A DNA stretch of 64,000 bases. Source: an uncultured Muribaculaceae bacterium (GTDB lineage Bacteria > Bacteroidota > Bacteroidia > Bacteroidales > Muribaculaceae). Below, piece after piece: positions 50,934 through 60,462 of the stretch. Where the stretch lies: assembly GCA_910579675.1 (NCBI GenBank), contig CAJTUF010000002.1:1-64000 (forward strand), in the 5' to 3' direction. Positions within the stretch are counted from its first letter, which is position 1. Each line of letters begins with the position of its first letter. Under the pieces are notes generated by a model. It was not told the origin of the DNA, did no database searches, and saw nothing but the letters and a program-made list of their open reading frames with translations. The translations under genes were made by a program, and so were the position numbers.

Positions 50934-51701
50934 TTATTTGTTGCTGGAGTATTTGACCGGCGTAAGATAGTAGACATTCTCACCCCATTCGTCATATTCA
51001 ATATTATGTCCGATAACTCTAATCTCATAAGGCTCATCATGACGCTTGAGGATGTTTTCAGGCATGGATGTATGGATGAGGTAACAGTCATCGTTGTTGG
51101 GGTTGCCGTTTGTGTTCGGTAATGAAAGGTGCTGGACAGATAGGATTTTGAGGCGGTTTCCATCGGCATAGACCTCGAATTCAATCTGTTCGGGTTCGAC
51201 AGTTACTTTCCAGTTCTTTTCCTGTGAAGTTTTGTCCATGAATCCTGGATCTTCCAAAACCTTTGTCACACTCATCGGCCTTGTGTAGATCAGCAGTTCC
51301 TGATGACCGCCGAATTCAAAAAAAGCAGTAGTGCCATAGAGTTCCAATTTATCATAGCGGATATTCAACCGGATGTCTCTGTCGGCAGGCACATTCCAAG
51401 CCCAGAACTCAAGTTTCATATCTTTCTTTTCGACCTGATTCATGCGTGGATATTCTTTCAAGCGCAATGCCGCCAGGCAGGCATAGTGGCCTTTTGCTAT
51501 ACTGTCAAGACTATAGTGACCTTCTGCATCTGAATATGTCTCGTAGGCCGTGGAGAAATCCGGATTGTAAAGGCAAACATAGCAAGAGTCAACATTATTC
51601 CCCTTGTAGTCGGTCACTTTTCCGGAAATGCTTACAAAATCGTCAGCTGACGCATTGAATGCGGCGATTAAAAGAATTGATATTAAGCATAATTTGTTCA
51701 T
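50934..51701 (-). CDS. Exported carboxypeptidase-regulatory-like protein
   Basis: This 255-residue protein has a signal peptide (MNKLCLISILLIAAFNASA) and a CarboxypepD_reg-like beta domain at about 23-85 (ISGKVTDYKGNNVDSCYVCL, then TYSDAEGHYSLDSIAKGHY). A second domain of unknown type follows. Similar N-terminal domains occur in Bacteroidota surface and transport proteins. It has no TonB-dependent partner nearby. Function is unknown. Confidence 0.7.
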   Translation of the reverse strand: MNKLCLISILLIAAFNASADDFVSISGKVTDYKGNNVDSCYVCLYNPDFSTAYETYSDAEGHYSLDSIAKGHYACLAALRLKEYPRMNQVEKKDMKLEFWAWNVPADRDIRLNIRYDKLELYGTTAFFEFGGHQELLIYTRPMSVTKVLEDPGFMDKTSQEKNWKVTVEPEQIEFEVYADGNRLKILSVQHLSLPNTNGNPNNDDCYLIHTSMPENILKRHDEPYEIRVIGHNIEYDEWGENVYYLTPVKYSSNK

Positions 51702-51966
51702 TCGAGTCGATGTCTTTTAGTTGGAAGCGGTGATATATGTGAGAGCCGGCCCGGAACAAAATGTGCAAGCCTTCTCGCTTGGCAAAGATACAATAATAAT
51801 TTATAATAAGTAGGAGTGTGTTTGAATTTAAATGATTTTTCAGCTTGAACATGATTAATCAGAAGTATGATAGTTGCGAATCCAATGAATTCCTCAGCGG
51901 ATTCTATTTGCATCATAGCAATCGAGGACTTGTTAGGCCTTATAATGTTTAAATTCAAGCATACTC

Positions 51967-52806
51967 TTAGTTTGAGGTGGGTATTGATGGATGCGCTAAA
52001 GTGGGCCGATCCGTGTGGCTGAGGTGCAGATGCTGGCATGTCTCGTTTAATAAACTCTTGGCCCATTTCCTCAAGCTGGAGCATCCTCCGCCGGTGAAGC
52101 CTGATTTGATGACAGATTCAGCCTGCATGATCAATTGATTGCACTCGGTTGCTGTCTCGCTTTTATTTAATTCGGATATTATATGCGTGAATGAAATTTT
52201 GCTTTTCAGGTTTTTTATAGCCTTTCGGCAAAAGCCTGACTGATGATCCTTAAACAATGTTGCTAAGGCGTCGTCTGTTGCATCGGGCATATTTTGAAAC
52301 TCTGTCAACACTTGCAGGAATGAGCCCATTTTTTCAAAACCGCTAACCACATCAGGTAGCCTATCGTCGTTGATGCAACAAGAGAGGTTGTGTTGGAGCA
52401 ATTCCCTGTATAATATCCGGGCTTTTCTGAGAAGTCTTTTCGCGGAATCGTAATCACATGCAGTTATCAAGATTAAAATCTGAGAATAGAGACTCTTAAG
52501 AGTTGTATATCGCTCCTTTGATTCCCGATATTCTACGGAGTTTTTGTCCGGCGCAGGTTTTGGCAACTCACCGGTCAGGCTTTGCCAGGCCTTCTCATCT
52601 TTCTCTTTAGCGGCAAGAATAGCTGCTATATTGGAGATGCTCGATATGTGCCAGCCGCCGCAAAAGGAGCAGAAATAGCTCCTTTTAGGCACCCTGTCAA
52701 AATTGTCTTTGTTGAATTTTAGGAAATTATCTGCTTTGCTCTTTGACTCAAAAAGCATTTTGGGCCTTTGGCATCCTATGCAGAAATATCTATTCTTAGG
52801 CTTCAT
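51967..52806 (-). CDS. Hypothetical protein with zinc-binding motifs
   Basis: This 279-residue soluble protein begins MKPKNRYFCIGCQRPKM and has a second cysteine pair CSFCGGWH at about 46-53, so residues 9-53 probably bind zinc. The rest is helical (LLRKARILYRELLQH). The start at 52806 is preferred because a -7 box (TATCTTTG on the minus strand, 52861-52868) lies between it and the in-frame ATG at 52878. I do not recognise a family; a nucleic-acid-related role would fit the zinc module but is not shown. Confidence 0.6.
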   Translation of the reverse strand: MKPKNRYFCIGCQRPKMLFESKSKADNFLKFNKDNFDRVPKRSYFCSFCGGWHISSISNIAAILAAKEKDEKAWQSLTGELPKPAPDKNSVEYRESKERYTTLKSLYSQILILITACDYDSAKRLLRKARILYRELLQHNLSCCINDDRLPDVVSGFEKMGSFLQVLTEFQNMPDATDDALATLFKDHQSGFCRKAIKNLKSKISFTHIISELNKSETATECNQLIMQAESVIKSGFTGGGCSSLRKWAKSLLNETCQHLHLSHTDRPTLAHPSIPTSN

Positions 52807-52860
52807 GATTATGTGAGAGTCGTTTTGTTTTGTGATTTTTACGCTTCCTTGCCACTGTTG

Positions 52861-52868
52861 CAAAGATA
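52861..52868 (-). promoter_or_regulatory. Promoter -7 box of the zinc-motif gene
   Basis: CAAAGATA reads TATCTTTG on the minus strand, 54 nt upstream of the chosen start at 52806. Confidence 0.5.
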
Positions 52869-53052
52869 TGGCCTTCAAGCGAGAGAAGCAAATATCTGGA
52901 TATGTTATCCGTCAGATTTTTTAGCGGAGGAGATAGCGGCAAAGCCCGTCAAGGGTTTGGGATAGAACGGGCTGGCCGTTGCGCGGAGGGTTGATAGCAG
53001 TTTCTCCGGATGCTTTTTGGCGGGGTGGGGCGGTGGCTATGATTTTTTTGTG

Positions 53053-53060
53053 TAACTTTG
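53053..53060 (+). promoter_or_regulatory. Promoter -7 box of the M49 peptidase gene
   Basis: TAACTTTG matches TAnnTTTG and lies 34 nt before the ATG at 53095. The 52807-53094 gap is otherwise empty apart from the promoter of the leftward gene. Confidence 0.55.
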
Positions 53061-53094
53061 CGGTTGGATCAACAATAATCATATCATTTTATTT

Positions 53095-55161
53095 ATGACC
53101 AATCTGCGAACCATCATAACAGGCGCGGCGCTGGCCGTTGCCGTTTCTTCTTCAATGAACATCACAGCTGCCAATCCGAGGCCCGACGCGCTTTCGTCGG
53201 CCCCCGCTCCGTTTGATTATACGGTCGACCGCTTTGCCGACATCGAGGTGCTCCGCTATCAGGTGCCCGGCTTCGAGTCGCTCCCCCTGCGCCAGAAGAT
53301 GCTTATCTATTATCTCACCGAGGCGGCAATAGCCGGCCGCGATATGCTCTGGGATCAGAATAATATCTACAATCTGCCTATCCGCGAGCTCCTGGAGTCG
53401 GTATATACTTCCGAGGCTACCGATCGCTCCGGCGACGACTGGAAGGCTTTCGAGACCTATCTGAAGCAGGTGTGGTTTGGCAATGGCATCCATCACCATT
53501 ATTCGATGGACAAGTTTACCCCCGGCTTCTCGCGCGAATGGTTTACCGAGCAGGTGGCCAAGATTCCCGAGCCGATAGGGATGTTTGATGAGGGCAAGCC
53601 ATCGTTTGATCTTCTTGCCGATGTGATATTCGATCCCGAGGTTATGAGCAAGCGTGTCAATCAAGCTGAAGGGGCCGACTTGATCGCGACCTCGGCCAAC
53701 AATCTTTATGAGACCGGCCTGACCCAGGCCGATGTGGAGGCTTACTATAATGCGATAAAAGACACCACCGTGGCCAACCCCATCAGCTATGGCCTCAATA
53801 CACGCGTGGCCCGCGACCCGCAATCGGGGCGCATCGTGGAGCAGCCTTATCGTCTTGGGGGCCTCTATTCGCCCGCCATCAGCCGCATCGTCGACAATCT
53901 GCGCGCCGCCGCCGATTATGCCGACACTCCTGCACAGCGCGAGGTGATCTCGAAGCTCATCCAGTATTATGCCACCGGTAATCTGGCCGATTTTGATGAA
54001 TATTCGATCCTGTGGGTCGACGACACCGACTCGCGTGTCGACTTCATCAATGGCTTTATCGAGAGCTACGGCGACCCCCTCGGCATGACCGGCGCCTACG
54101 AGTCGATCGTCAATTTCAAAGATCTCGAAGCGTCGGGCCGCACCGAGACCATCTCGGCCAACGCCCAATGGTTTGAAGACCATTCGCCGGTCGATCCGCG
54201 TTTCCGCAAAGACAAGGTGAAGGGCGTGACAGCCAAGGTGATCACCGCCGCCATCCTTGCCGGCGACGCCTATCCCGCCACCCCCATCGGCATCAACCTG
54301 CCGAATGCCAACTGGATCCGTGCCGCCCACGGCTCCAAGTCGGTGACCATCGAAAACATCACCCGCGCTTACGACGAGGCAAGCCACGGCAATGGCTTCA
54401 ATGAGGAGTTTGTGCCCGATGCCGCCACCCGCAAGCTGCTCGATAAGTATCTCTTCATCACCGACAATCTCCACACTGATCTGCACGAATGTCTCGGCCA
54501 TGGCTCGGGGCGCCTCCTGCCCGGTGTCGATCCCGACGCACTCAAGGCCCACGGCTCCACACTCGAGGAGGCTCGCGCCGACCTCTTTGCCCTCTACTAC
54601 CTGGCCGATCCCAAGCTGGTGGAGCTCGGGCTTCTCGACAGCCCCGAGGCCTACAAGGCATCCTACTACAAGTATCTCCTCAATGGTCTCATGACCCAGC
54701 TCATGCGCATCGAGCCGGGCAAGGATGTTGAGGAAGCCCACATGCGCAACCGCAAGCTCATCGCCGAGTGGGTGCTTGAAAAGGGCAAACCCGCAAAGGT
54801 GGTTGAGCTCGTGAACCGCAAGGGCAAGACATACGTTAAAATCAACGACTACGAGGCCCTGCGCGGACTCTTCGGCGAACTCCTTGCCGAGGTGCAGCGC
54901 ATCCGCTCCGAAGGCGACTATGAGGCCGGGCGCGACCTCGTTGAAAAATATGGCGTGAAGGTCGATCCCAAGCTCCATCGCGAAGTGCTCGACCGCTACT
55001 CGCACCTCGACATAGCCCCTTACCGCGGCTTTGTCAATCCCGTCTACACTCCGGTCACCGATGCCGATGGCCGCATAACCGATATCACCATTGACTATAC
55101 CGAGGACTATCCCTCACAGATGCTACGCTACTCGCGCGACTACTCCACTCTCAATAAATGA
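53095..55161 (+). CDS. Dipeptidyl peptidase III-like metallopeptidase (family M49)
   Basis: This 688-residue zinc peptidase has a signal peptide (residues 1 to about 25). The M49 zinc motif HECLGH falls at about 464-469 and the third-ligand motif EEARAD at about 491-496, as in dipeptidyl peptidase III. It should remove dipeptides from short peptides in the periplasm. It marks the start of the GC-rich chromosomal block and overlaps hflX by 4 nt. The homologous length is normal for the family. Confidence 0.88.
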   Translation: MTNLRTIITGAALAVAVSSSMNITAANPRPDALSSAPAPFDYTVDRFADIEVLRYQVPGFESLPLRQKMLIYYLTEAAIAGRDMLWDQNNIYNLPIRELLESVYTSEATDRSGDDWKAFETYLKQVWFGNGIHHHYSMDKFTPGFSREWFTEQVAKIPEPIGMFDEGKPSFDLLADVIFDPEVMSKRVNQAEGADLIATSANNLYETGLTQADVEAYYNAIKDTTVANPISYGLNTRVARDPQSGRIVEQPYRLGGLYSPAISRIVDNLRAAADYADTPAQREVISKLIQYYATGNLADFDEYSILWVDDTDSRVDFINGFIESYGDPLGMTGAYESIVNFKDLEASGRTETISANAQWFEDHSPVDPRFRKDKVKGVTAKVITAAILAGDAYPATPIGINLPNANWIRAAHGSKSVTIENITRAYDEASHGNGFNEEFVPDAATRKLLDKYLFITDNLHTDLHECLGHGSGRLLPGVDPDALKAHGSTLEEARADLFALYYLADPKLVELGLLDSPEAYKASYYKYLLNGLMTQLMRIEPGKDVEEAHMRNRKLIAEWVLEKGKPAKVVELVNRKGKTYVKINDYEALRGLFGELLAEVQRIRSEGDYEAGRDLVEKYGVKVDPKLHREVLDRYSHLDIAPYRGFVNPVYTPVTDADGRITDITIDYTEDYPSQMLRYSRDYSTLNK

Positions 55162-56438
55162 TCAACGACCACCTGAATATAAATCCCATAGCGGCGCCAA
55201 TCGACGCCGAGCCTGAACGCGCCGTTCTTATCGGCCTCATCACTCCCGAGCAGAATGAGGCCAAGGTAGCCGAATATCTCGACGAGCTCGAATTTCTGGC
55301 CGATACAGCAGGAGCTGTCACTGCCGCCCGTTTCACCCAAAAGGTGGGCGGCCCCAATGCCCGCACCTACGTGGGCTCGGGCAAGCTTGAGGAGATACGC
55401 GCCTATATCGAAGACAATGATATCTCTATGGCTATCTTCGACGATGATCTGTCGTCGAAGCAGGTGGCCAACATAGAGCGGGAGCTGAAGGTCAAGATCC
55501 TCGACCGCACTAGCCTCATCCTCGATATCTTTGCCAAGAGAGCGCGCACAGCCAATGCCAAGACACAGGTGGAGCTGGCCCAATACCAGTACCTGCTCCC
55601 GCGGCTCACCCGCATGTGGACACACCTTGAGCGTCAGCGCGGCGGTATAGGCATGCGCGGCCCGGGCGAGACTCAGATCGAGACCGACCGCCGCATAATC
55701 CTCGACAAAATATCGCGCCTCAAGGAGGAGCTGCGCAATATCGACCGACAGAAGTCGATGCAGCGCAAAAACCGTGGCAAGCTCACCCGTGTGGCCCTCG
55801 TGGGCTATACCAATGTGGGCAAGTCGACCTTGATGAATCTTCTGAGCAAGAGCGATGTGTTTGCCGAAAACAAACTCTTTGCCACGCTCGACACCACTGT
55901 GCGCAAAGTCATAATCGAGAATCTTCCATTCCTGCTCACCGACACCGTTGGATTCATCCGCAAGCTCCCCACCCATCTGGTCGACTCGTTCAAGTCGACC
56001 CTCGACGAGGTGCGCGATGCCGACTTGCTCATACATGTGGTCGATATCTCCCACCCCAACTTCGAGGAGCAGATCGAGGTGGTCAACCGCACCCTGGCCG
56101 ATATATGCGACTCCGCCACCAAGCCGGTCATAATGGTGTTTAACAAGATCGACGCCTTTAGCTACACCCCCAAGGATGCCGACGACCTTACTCCCGCTAC
56201 CCGAGCCAACCTGTCGCTCGACGACCTCAAGGCCACCTGGATGAATCGTCTGGGCGACAATGTGGTGTTTATCTCAGCCCGCGAGCAGCTCAACATCGAC
56301 GAGCTCAAGATGAAGATCTACGACCGCGCCAAGGAGATACACGTGGCACGCTTCCCCTACAACGATTTCCTGTTCCAGCGCTACGACAATCTCGACGAGG
56401 AGGGGCAGGCCGAATCTACTCTTCCCGACGATATCTGA
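55158..56438 (+). CDS. hflX: GTPase HflX
   Basis: This 426-residue ribosome-associated GTPase has an N-terminal HflX domain (GGPNARTYVGSGKLEEI, about 55-72), a coiled linker with GIGMRGPGETQIETDRR, and G motifs G1 GYTNVGKS near 215-222, G3 DTVG near 261 and G4 NKID near 331. It splits stalled ribosomes under stress in other bacteria. It overlaps the M49 gene by 4 nt and lpxB by one base. Confidence 0.95.
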   Translation: MINDHLNINPIAAPIDAEPERAVLIGLITPEQNEAKVAEYLDELEFLADTAGAVTAARFTQKVGGPNARTYVGSGKLEEIRAYIEDNDISMAIFDDDLSSKQVANIERELKVKILDRTSLILDIFAKRARTANAKTQVELAQYQYLLPRLTRMWTHLERQRGGIGMRGPGETQIETDRRIILDKISRLKEELRNIDRQKSMQRKNRGKLTRVALVGYTNVGKSTLMNLLSKSDVFAENKLFATLDTTVRKVIIENLPFLLTDTVGFIRKLPTHLVDSFKSTLDEVRDADLLIHVVDISHPNFEEQIEVVNRTLADICDSATKPVIMVFNKIDAFSYTPKDADDLTPATRANLSLDDLKATWMNRLGDNVVFISAREQLNIDELKMKIYDRAKEIHVARFPYNDFLFQRYDNLDEEGQAESTLPDDI

Positions 56439-57595
56439 TGAAATATTTCTTTTCGGCGGGCGAGGCCAGCGGCGACCTCCATGCCGGCGAACTGATAAAG
56501 GCAATAGCCGGCATCGATCCCGATGCCGGCTTCGCCTTCCTCGGCGGCGACTGCATGACAGCCGCCGCCGGCGGTATAAGTCCGGTGATCCACTATCGCG
56601 ACATGGCCTATATGGGGTTTTGCGAGGTGATAAGGCATCTGCCCGACGTCGGGCGCAATCTCCGGCGGGCCCGCGAGGCTATTGACTCATTTGCCCCCGA
56701 CGCGCTGGTACTGGTCGATTATCCGAGCTTCAATCTAAGGCTGGCCCGCTATGCCGCCTCGCGTGGCATAGCCGTCTACTATTACATATCGCCCAAGCTG
56801 TGGGCGTGGAAAAGTTGGCGCCTGAAAGCGATCCGCCGCGACGTCAGGCGTGTGTTTTCGATCCTGCCTTTTGAGGAGGAATGGTTTGCGGCGCGCGGCT
56901 ACAAGGTGGATTATGTGGGCAATCCGTCGGTGGAGGAGGTCGACAGACGCATAGCCGCCACCCGGCCTCTTGAAGTACCCGAGGACGACCCCCGCCCGGT
57001 ACTCGCGCTTATTCCCGGCAGCCGCAAAGGGGAGGTGAGATGCAATCTGCCCATCATGGCCGAGGTGGCGCGCCGTCATCCGGAGATGCGCCCCGTCATA
57101 GCCGCCGCCCCGGCTCTCCCGGCCGAGATTTACAACCGCTGGGGAGGGGCGGGGATAGAGAAGGTCGTGGGTGCAACCCTTGATGTGATGCGTGGTGCCC
57201 ATGCGGCCCTTGTCACCTCGGGTACCGCCACACTTGAGTGTGCGCTCTGCTCAACGCCTCAGGTGGTGCTCTACCGCTCGGGTGGTTCCAAGATTCTCTA
57301 TAAGCTCTTCCGACCCCTGATCAAGGTGCCGTGGGTAAGCCTCCCCAATCTCATCGCAGGGCGCGAGGTGATACCGGAGATGCTTATGTATCGTTGCACC
57401 CCCGATCTGGTCGATGCCGAGCTGACGCCGTTGTTGGATATAGGTTCGGCGTCCCGACGCGCTCAGGCCGAGGGCTATGCCGCCATGCGCTCCCGTCTCG
57501 GTTCGCGTCCGGCGGCCGACACGGCGGCCGGTATGCTCGTCGACGATCTACGCCGCGTGGCTCATGCCAACGGGTTGCGGGGAGTCGAAGCCTGA
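56438..57595 (+). CDS. lpxB: Lipid-A-disaccharide synthase LpxB
   Basis: This 385-residue GT19 glycosyltransferase joins lipid X and UDP-diacylglucosamine in lipid A synthesis at the inner membrane. It begins with the diagnostic SAGEASGDLHAGEL (about 5-18) and has YYISPKLWAWKSWR near 110-123, LLPGSRKGEV-like sequence (LIPGSRKGEVRCNLP) near 194-208 and the donor region SGTATLE near 265. It overlaps the hflX stop by one base (TGATG) and converges on tsaB with a 34-nt overlap. Confidence 0.95.
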   Translation: MKYFFSAGEASGDLHAGELIKAIAGIDPDAGFAFLGGDCMTAAAGGISPVIHYRDMAYMGFCEVIRHLPDVGRNLRRAREAIDSFAPDALVLVDYPSFNLRLARYAASRGIAVYYYISPKLWAWKSWRLKAIRRDVRRVFSILPFEEEWFAARGYKVDYVGNPSVEEVDRRIAATRPLEVPEDDPRPVLALIPGSRKGEVRCNLPIMAEVARRHPEMRPVIAAAPALPAEIYNRWGGAGIEKVVGATLDVMRGAHAALVTSGTATLECALCSTPQVVLYRSGGSKILYKLFRPLIKVPWVSLPNLIAGREVIPEMLMYRCTPDLVDAELTPLLDIGSASRRAQAEGYAAMRSRLGSRPAADTAAGMLVDDLRRVAHANGLRGVEA

Positions 57596-58272
57596 AACTC
57601 CTTGAGATACATCGGTGTGGCATAAGCCGTGTCGACAAAGTCGCGGCGTGCCCATGCGCGGTCGGCGAGTGCCTGCATCTCTGTTGCGAGAGGCACTATC
57701 CCCTCGATCCATAGAGCGTCGGGAAGGAGTTCGCGTGCCTTGTCGCTTCCGTCGCCAAATATCACGAGCCGTCCTCGCTCGCGCTCTTGCTCATAGCTCT
57801 CGGGCGACAGAATAAGTGGCGCAGGCTCCATGACCGGTTCCAACCCGAGAGTATAGACAGCTGTGAACACCTCCATGCGGCGGGCGTCGATCATAGGAGT
57901 CAGGAGCACTTCGCGTCCGTCGGCTTCGGCCTCGTCGAAAATCTCCGGATGTCCGAACATCACCCCAGTGGCCATGACCTCGAGAGTCGATAGGCCAATG
58001 AGCGGAATGCCGAGAGCATAAGCCAGCCCTTTGGCTTCGGAGAGCCCTATGCGCAGACCGGTGTAGCTGCCTGGGCCAAGAGTCACGGCCACAGCGTCGA
58101 GCTTCATGTCATGGTCGGCGGCATGATCCAGACACGCTTTGATATAGTCGGAAATCAGCGCTGCATGTTGCTGAGGCTCAAAAGTTTCATAATGTGCCAG
58201 CACGAGGCCGTCGGCAGTGAGGGCGGCCGAGCAAGCTGTGGTCGATGTGTCGATATTGAGTATGGTAGCCAT
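57562..58272 (-). CDS. tsaB: tRNA threonylcarbamoyladenosine biosynthesis protein TsaB
   Basis: This 236-residue ASKHA-fold protein, partner of TsaD in making t6A in tRNA, begins MATILNIDTSTTACSAAL and has the GPGSYTGLRIGLSEAKGLA signature (about 66-84). The ATG at 58272 matches homologues; longer in-frame sequence overlaps yicC on the other strand. A minus-strand TACTTTTG box (58296-58303) lies upstream. Its last 34 nt overlap the end of lpxB. Confidence 0.93.
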   Translation of the reverse strand: MATILNIDTSTTACSAALTADGLVLAHYETFEPQQHAALISDYIKACLDHAADHDMKLDAVAVTLGPGSYTGLRIGLSEAKGLAYALGIPLIGLSTLEVMATGVMFGHPEIFDEAEADGREVLLTPMIDARRMEVFTAVYTLGLEPVMEPAPLILSPESYEQERERGRLVIFGDGSDKARELLPDALWIEGIVPLATEMQALADRAWARRDFVDTAYATPMYLKEFQASTPRNPLA

Positions 58273-58295
58273 GTCGGTGTTGAAAAAAATATCTG

Positions 58296-58333
58296 CAAAA
58301 GTACGCTTTTTCGGCGGGAGAGTTGTAACTTTG
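58296..58333. promoter_or_regulatory. Divergent tsaB and yicC promoters
   Basis: CAAAAGTA (58296-58303; TACTTTTG on the minus strand) faces tsaB and TAACTTTG (58326-58333) faces yicC. Both match TAnnTTTG and lie 21-23 nt from their start codons. Confidence 0.6.
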
Positions 58334-58354
58334 TGCAAAATATATCGGTAACGT

Positions 58355-59230
58355 ATGCTATTATCAATGACCGGGTTTGGCAAAGCTACCATCGAGCTTG
58401 CCGGCCGCAAAATCATAGTGGAAGTAAAGAGCCTTAACAGTAAGCAGATGGACATCTCGATGAGGGTGCCCTCCATTTACCGTGAGAAAGAGCTTGAGCT
58501 TCGTAATCTTATCTCCTCGCGCCTGGAGCGCGGCAAGGTCGATGTGACAGTCACTCGCGAGGCGTCGGGTGCCGACGACGGCGTGAAGCTGAACATCGAG
58601 GCTCTTGCCACATACAAGCGCCAGATCGAGGCGGCCTCTGACGCACTTGGCATCGACACCCCGGCCGATTGGTTTACCATCCTCATGCGTTTCCCCGACG
58701 TGATTCATGCCGATACCACCCCCGAACTGGCGGGTGAGGAGAGCGCTGCGCTTATGTCTGCTGCCTCCGATGCCGCTGATGCCTTGATGGCCTACCGCAG
58801 GGTGGAGGGTGAGAAACTCGAAGAGTTTTTTGCCACGCGCATAGAGCGCATAGCCTGTCTGCTCGATTCGGTCGAGCCGTTCGAGATGGAGCGCGTCGAC
58901 AAGATACGCTCGCGCATCACCGACGGTCTGGCTAAGATCAGCGTGGCCGAATACGACCGCGGGCGCCTTGAGCAGGAGATGATTTTCTATATCGAGAAGC
59001 TCGACGTAAATGAGGAGAAGCAGCGCCTGAGCCAGCACCTGAGCTACTTCCTCGAGACCATGGCCGCAGCTCCGGGTCAAGGCAAGAAGCTCGGCTTCAT
59101 AGCCCAGGAGATGGGTCGCGAGATCAACACCCTCGGCTCCAAGAGCAACCATGCCGAGATGCAGCGCATAGTGGTGAGGATGAAAGATGAGCTTGAGCAG
59201 ATCAAGGAGCAGATACTCAACGTGATGTGA
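58355..59230 (+). CDS. yicC: YicC/YloC family endoribonuclease
   Basis: This 291-residue protein has the family start MLLSMTGFGKA, EVKSLNSKQMDISMR (about 22-36) and the C-terminal DUF1732 region QGKKLGFIAQEMGREINTLGSK near 247-268. YicC-type proteins are RNases. It leads an operon with gmk and nadD, the usual order in bacteria where yicC precedes gmk. Confidence 0.93.
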   Translation: MLLSMTGFGKATIELAGRKIIVEVKSLNSKQMDISMRVPSIYREKELELRNLISSRLERGKVDVTVTREASGADDGVKLNIEALATYKRQIEAASDALGIDTPADWFTILMRFPDVIHADTTPELAGEESAALMSAASDAADALMAYRRVEGEKLEEFFATRIERIACLLDSVEPFEMERVDKIRSRITDGLAKISVAEYDRGRLEQEMIFYIEKLDVNEEKQRLSQHLSYFLETMAAAPGQGKKLGFIAQEMGREINTLGSKSNHAEMQRIVVRMKDELEQIKEQILNVM

Positions 59231-59241
59231 CCGTTGGCGAT

Positions 59242-59811
59242 ATGGAAGGAAAAATCATCATAATATCGGCCCCGAGCGGTAGCGGCAAGTCAACCATTAT
59301 CGGCCGTCTCATGGAGCGCGGCAATATCGACATGGAGTTTTCGGTGTCGGCCACCAACCGCAGCCCCCGCGGCGAGGAGATCGACGGCCGCGACTATCAT
59401 TTCCTCACCACTGAGCAGTTTCGCAGCGCCATCGACGGCGATGAGTTTGTGGAATATGAGGAGGTGTATCCGGGTCGCTACTACGGCACCCTCCGCAGCG
59501 AGATTGATGCACGCTGTGCCGCCGGCCACAATGTGATCCTCGATATCGACGTGAAGGGTGGTGTGAATGTGAAGCGCATCTTCGGCCCGCGTGCCGTGAG
59601 CATCTTTATCATGCCTCCGGGCATCGACGAGCTCCACCGCCGCCTCACCGGGCGTGCCACCGACTCGCCTGAAGCCATAGCCGAGCGCATAGGCAAGGCT
59701 GAATACGAGCTCACCTTTGCCGGAGAGTTTGACCATGTGGTGGTCAACGACAATCTTGATACTGCTGTCGACGAGGCTGAGACCGTGATCACCACATTCC
59801 TCGCATCCTGA
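59242..59811 (+). CDS. gmk: Guanylate kinase
   Basis: This 189-residue enzyme converts GMP to GDP using ATP. It has P-loop APSGSGKST at about 10-18, the GMP-binding RSPRGEEIDGRDYHFL near 41-56 and the lid region downstream. The ATG at 59242 is chosen; an in-frame GTG at 59227 would overlap the yicC stop and add five non-conserved residues. The stop overlaps the nadD start by one base. Confidence 0.96.
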   Translation: MEGKIIIISAPSGSGKSTIIGRLMERGNIDMEFSVSATNRSPRGEEIDGRDYHFLTTEQFRSAIDGDEFVEYEEVYPGRYYGTLRSEIDARCAAGHNVILDIDVKGGVNVKRIFGPRAVSIFIMPPGIDELHRRLTGRATDSPEAIAERIGKAEYELTFAGEFDHVVVNDNLDTAVDEAETVITTFLAS

Positions 59812-60359
59812 TGGAGCGCCGGACGGTGGTGGTGTACGGCGGTTCTTTCTGCCCTGTACACATAGGTCATATCATGGTTGGCGGCTATGTGGGCCAGTTT
59901 GTCGAAGGGGTCGATCATGTGATGTATATGCTTTCGGCCCGCAATCCACTTAAGCCCCCTTACCCAATGACCGACAGCGAGCGCCTCGCCCTGCTGAGCC
60001 GTGCAGTGGCCCCATATCCGTTCATGAGTGTGAGCTCACTTGAGCTCTCTATGCCTCGTCCCAGCTACACCATCGACACTCTCCGCCGTCTTGCCGCCGA
60101 TCACCCCGACTCTTCGTTCCGTCTACTTGTCGGTTCCGACAATATCCTCGACATACACAGGTGGCGTGAGCCCGACGAGATTCTGTCGCGCTTTGGTGTG
60201 ATGGTGTATCCGAGGCCGGGATTCGCCATCGATCCCGCCGCGCTCCCTCAGGGCGCCACACTGATCGAGGGCGCCCCCACGATGCAGATCTCCTCCACAT
60301 TCATACGCGAGGGCATGGCTGCCGGACGCGATATGCGCCCTTTTCTTCCTCATGTCTGA
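59811..60359 (+). CDS. nadD: Nicotinate-nucleotide adenylyltransferase NadD
   Basis: This 182-residue enzyme adenylylates nicotinate mononucleotide in NAD synthesis. It has the nucleotidyltransferase motif YGGSFCPVHIGH (9-20) and the C-terminal ISSTFIREG (near 161-169). The TGATG overlap with gmk indicates coupled translation. It is in the same window as nadK, but they are in separate operons. Confidence 0.95.
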   Translation: MERRTVVVYGGSFCPVHIGHIMVGGYVGQFVEGVDHVMYMLSARNPLKPPYPMTDSERLALLSRAVAPYPFMSVSSLELSMPRPSYTIDTLRRLAADHPDSSFRLLVGSDNILDIHRWREPDEILSRFGVMVYPRPGFAIDPAALPQGATLIEGAPTMQISSTFIREGMAAGRDMRPFLPHV

Positions 60360-60462
60360 GCAGCCGGAATCACGCCCTTGGCGAAACGTTTTGGCTTCCG
60401 CGGGTGTTGTATTGTTGCAATGAATTGAACCTCACTACTTTCCCCTCCTCATCCCTACTATC

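Noticed and set aside
53152..55005. Long open frame (617 codons) antisense to the M49 peptidase gene
   Set aside because: It is the mirror of GC-rich codons in a well-supported gene, has no recognisable domain, and the sense protein has intact HExxGH and EExRAD motifs.
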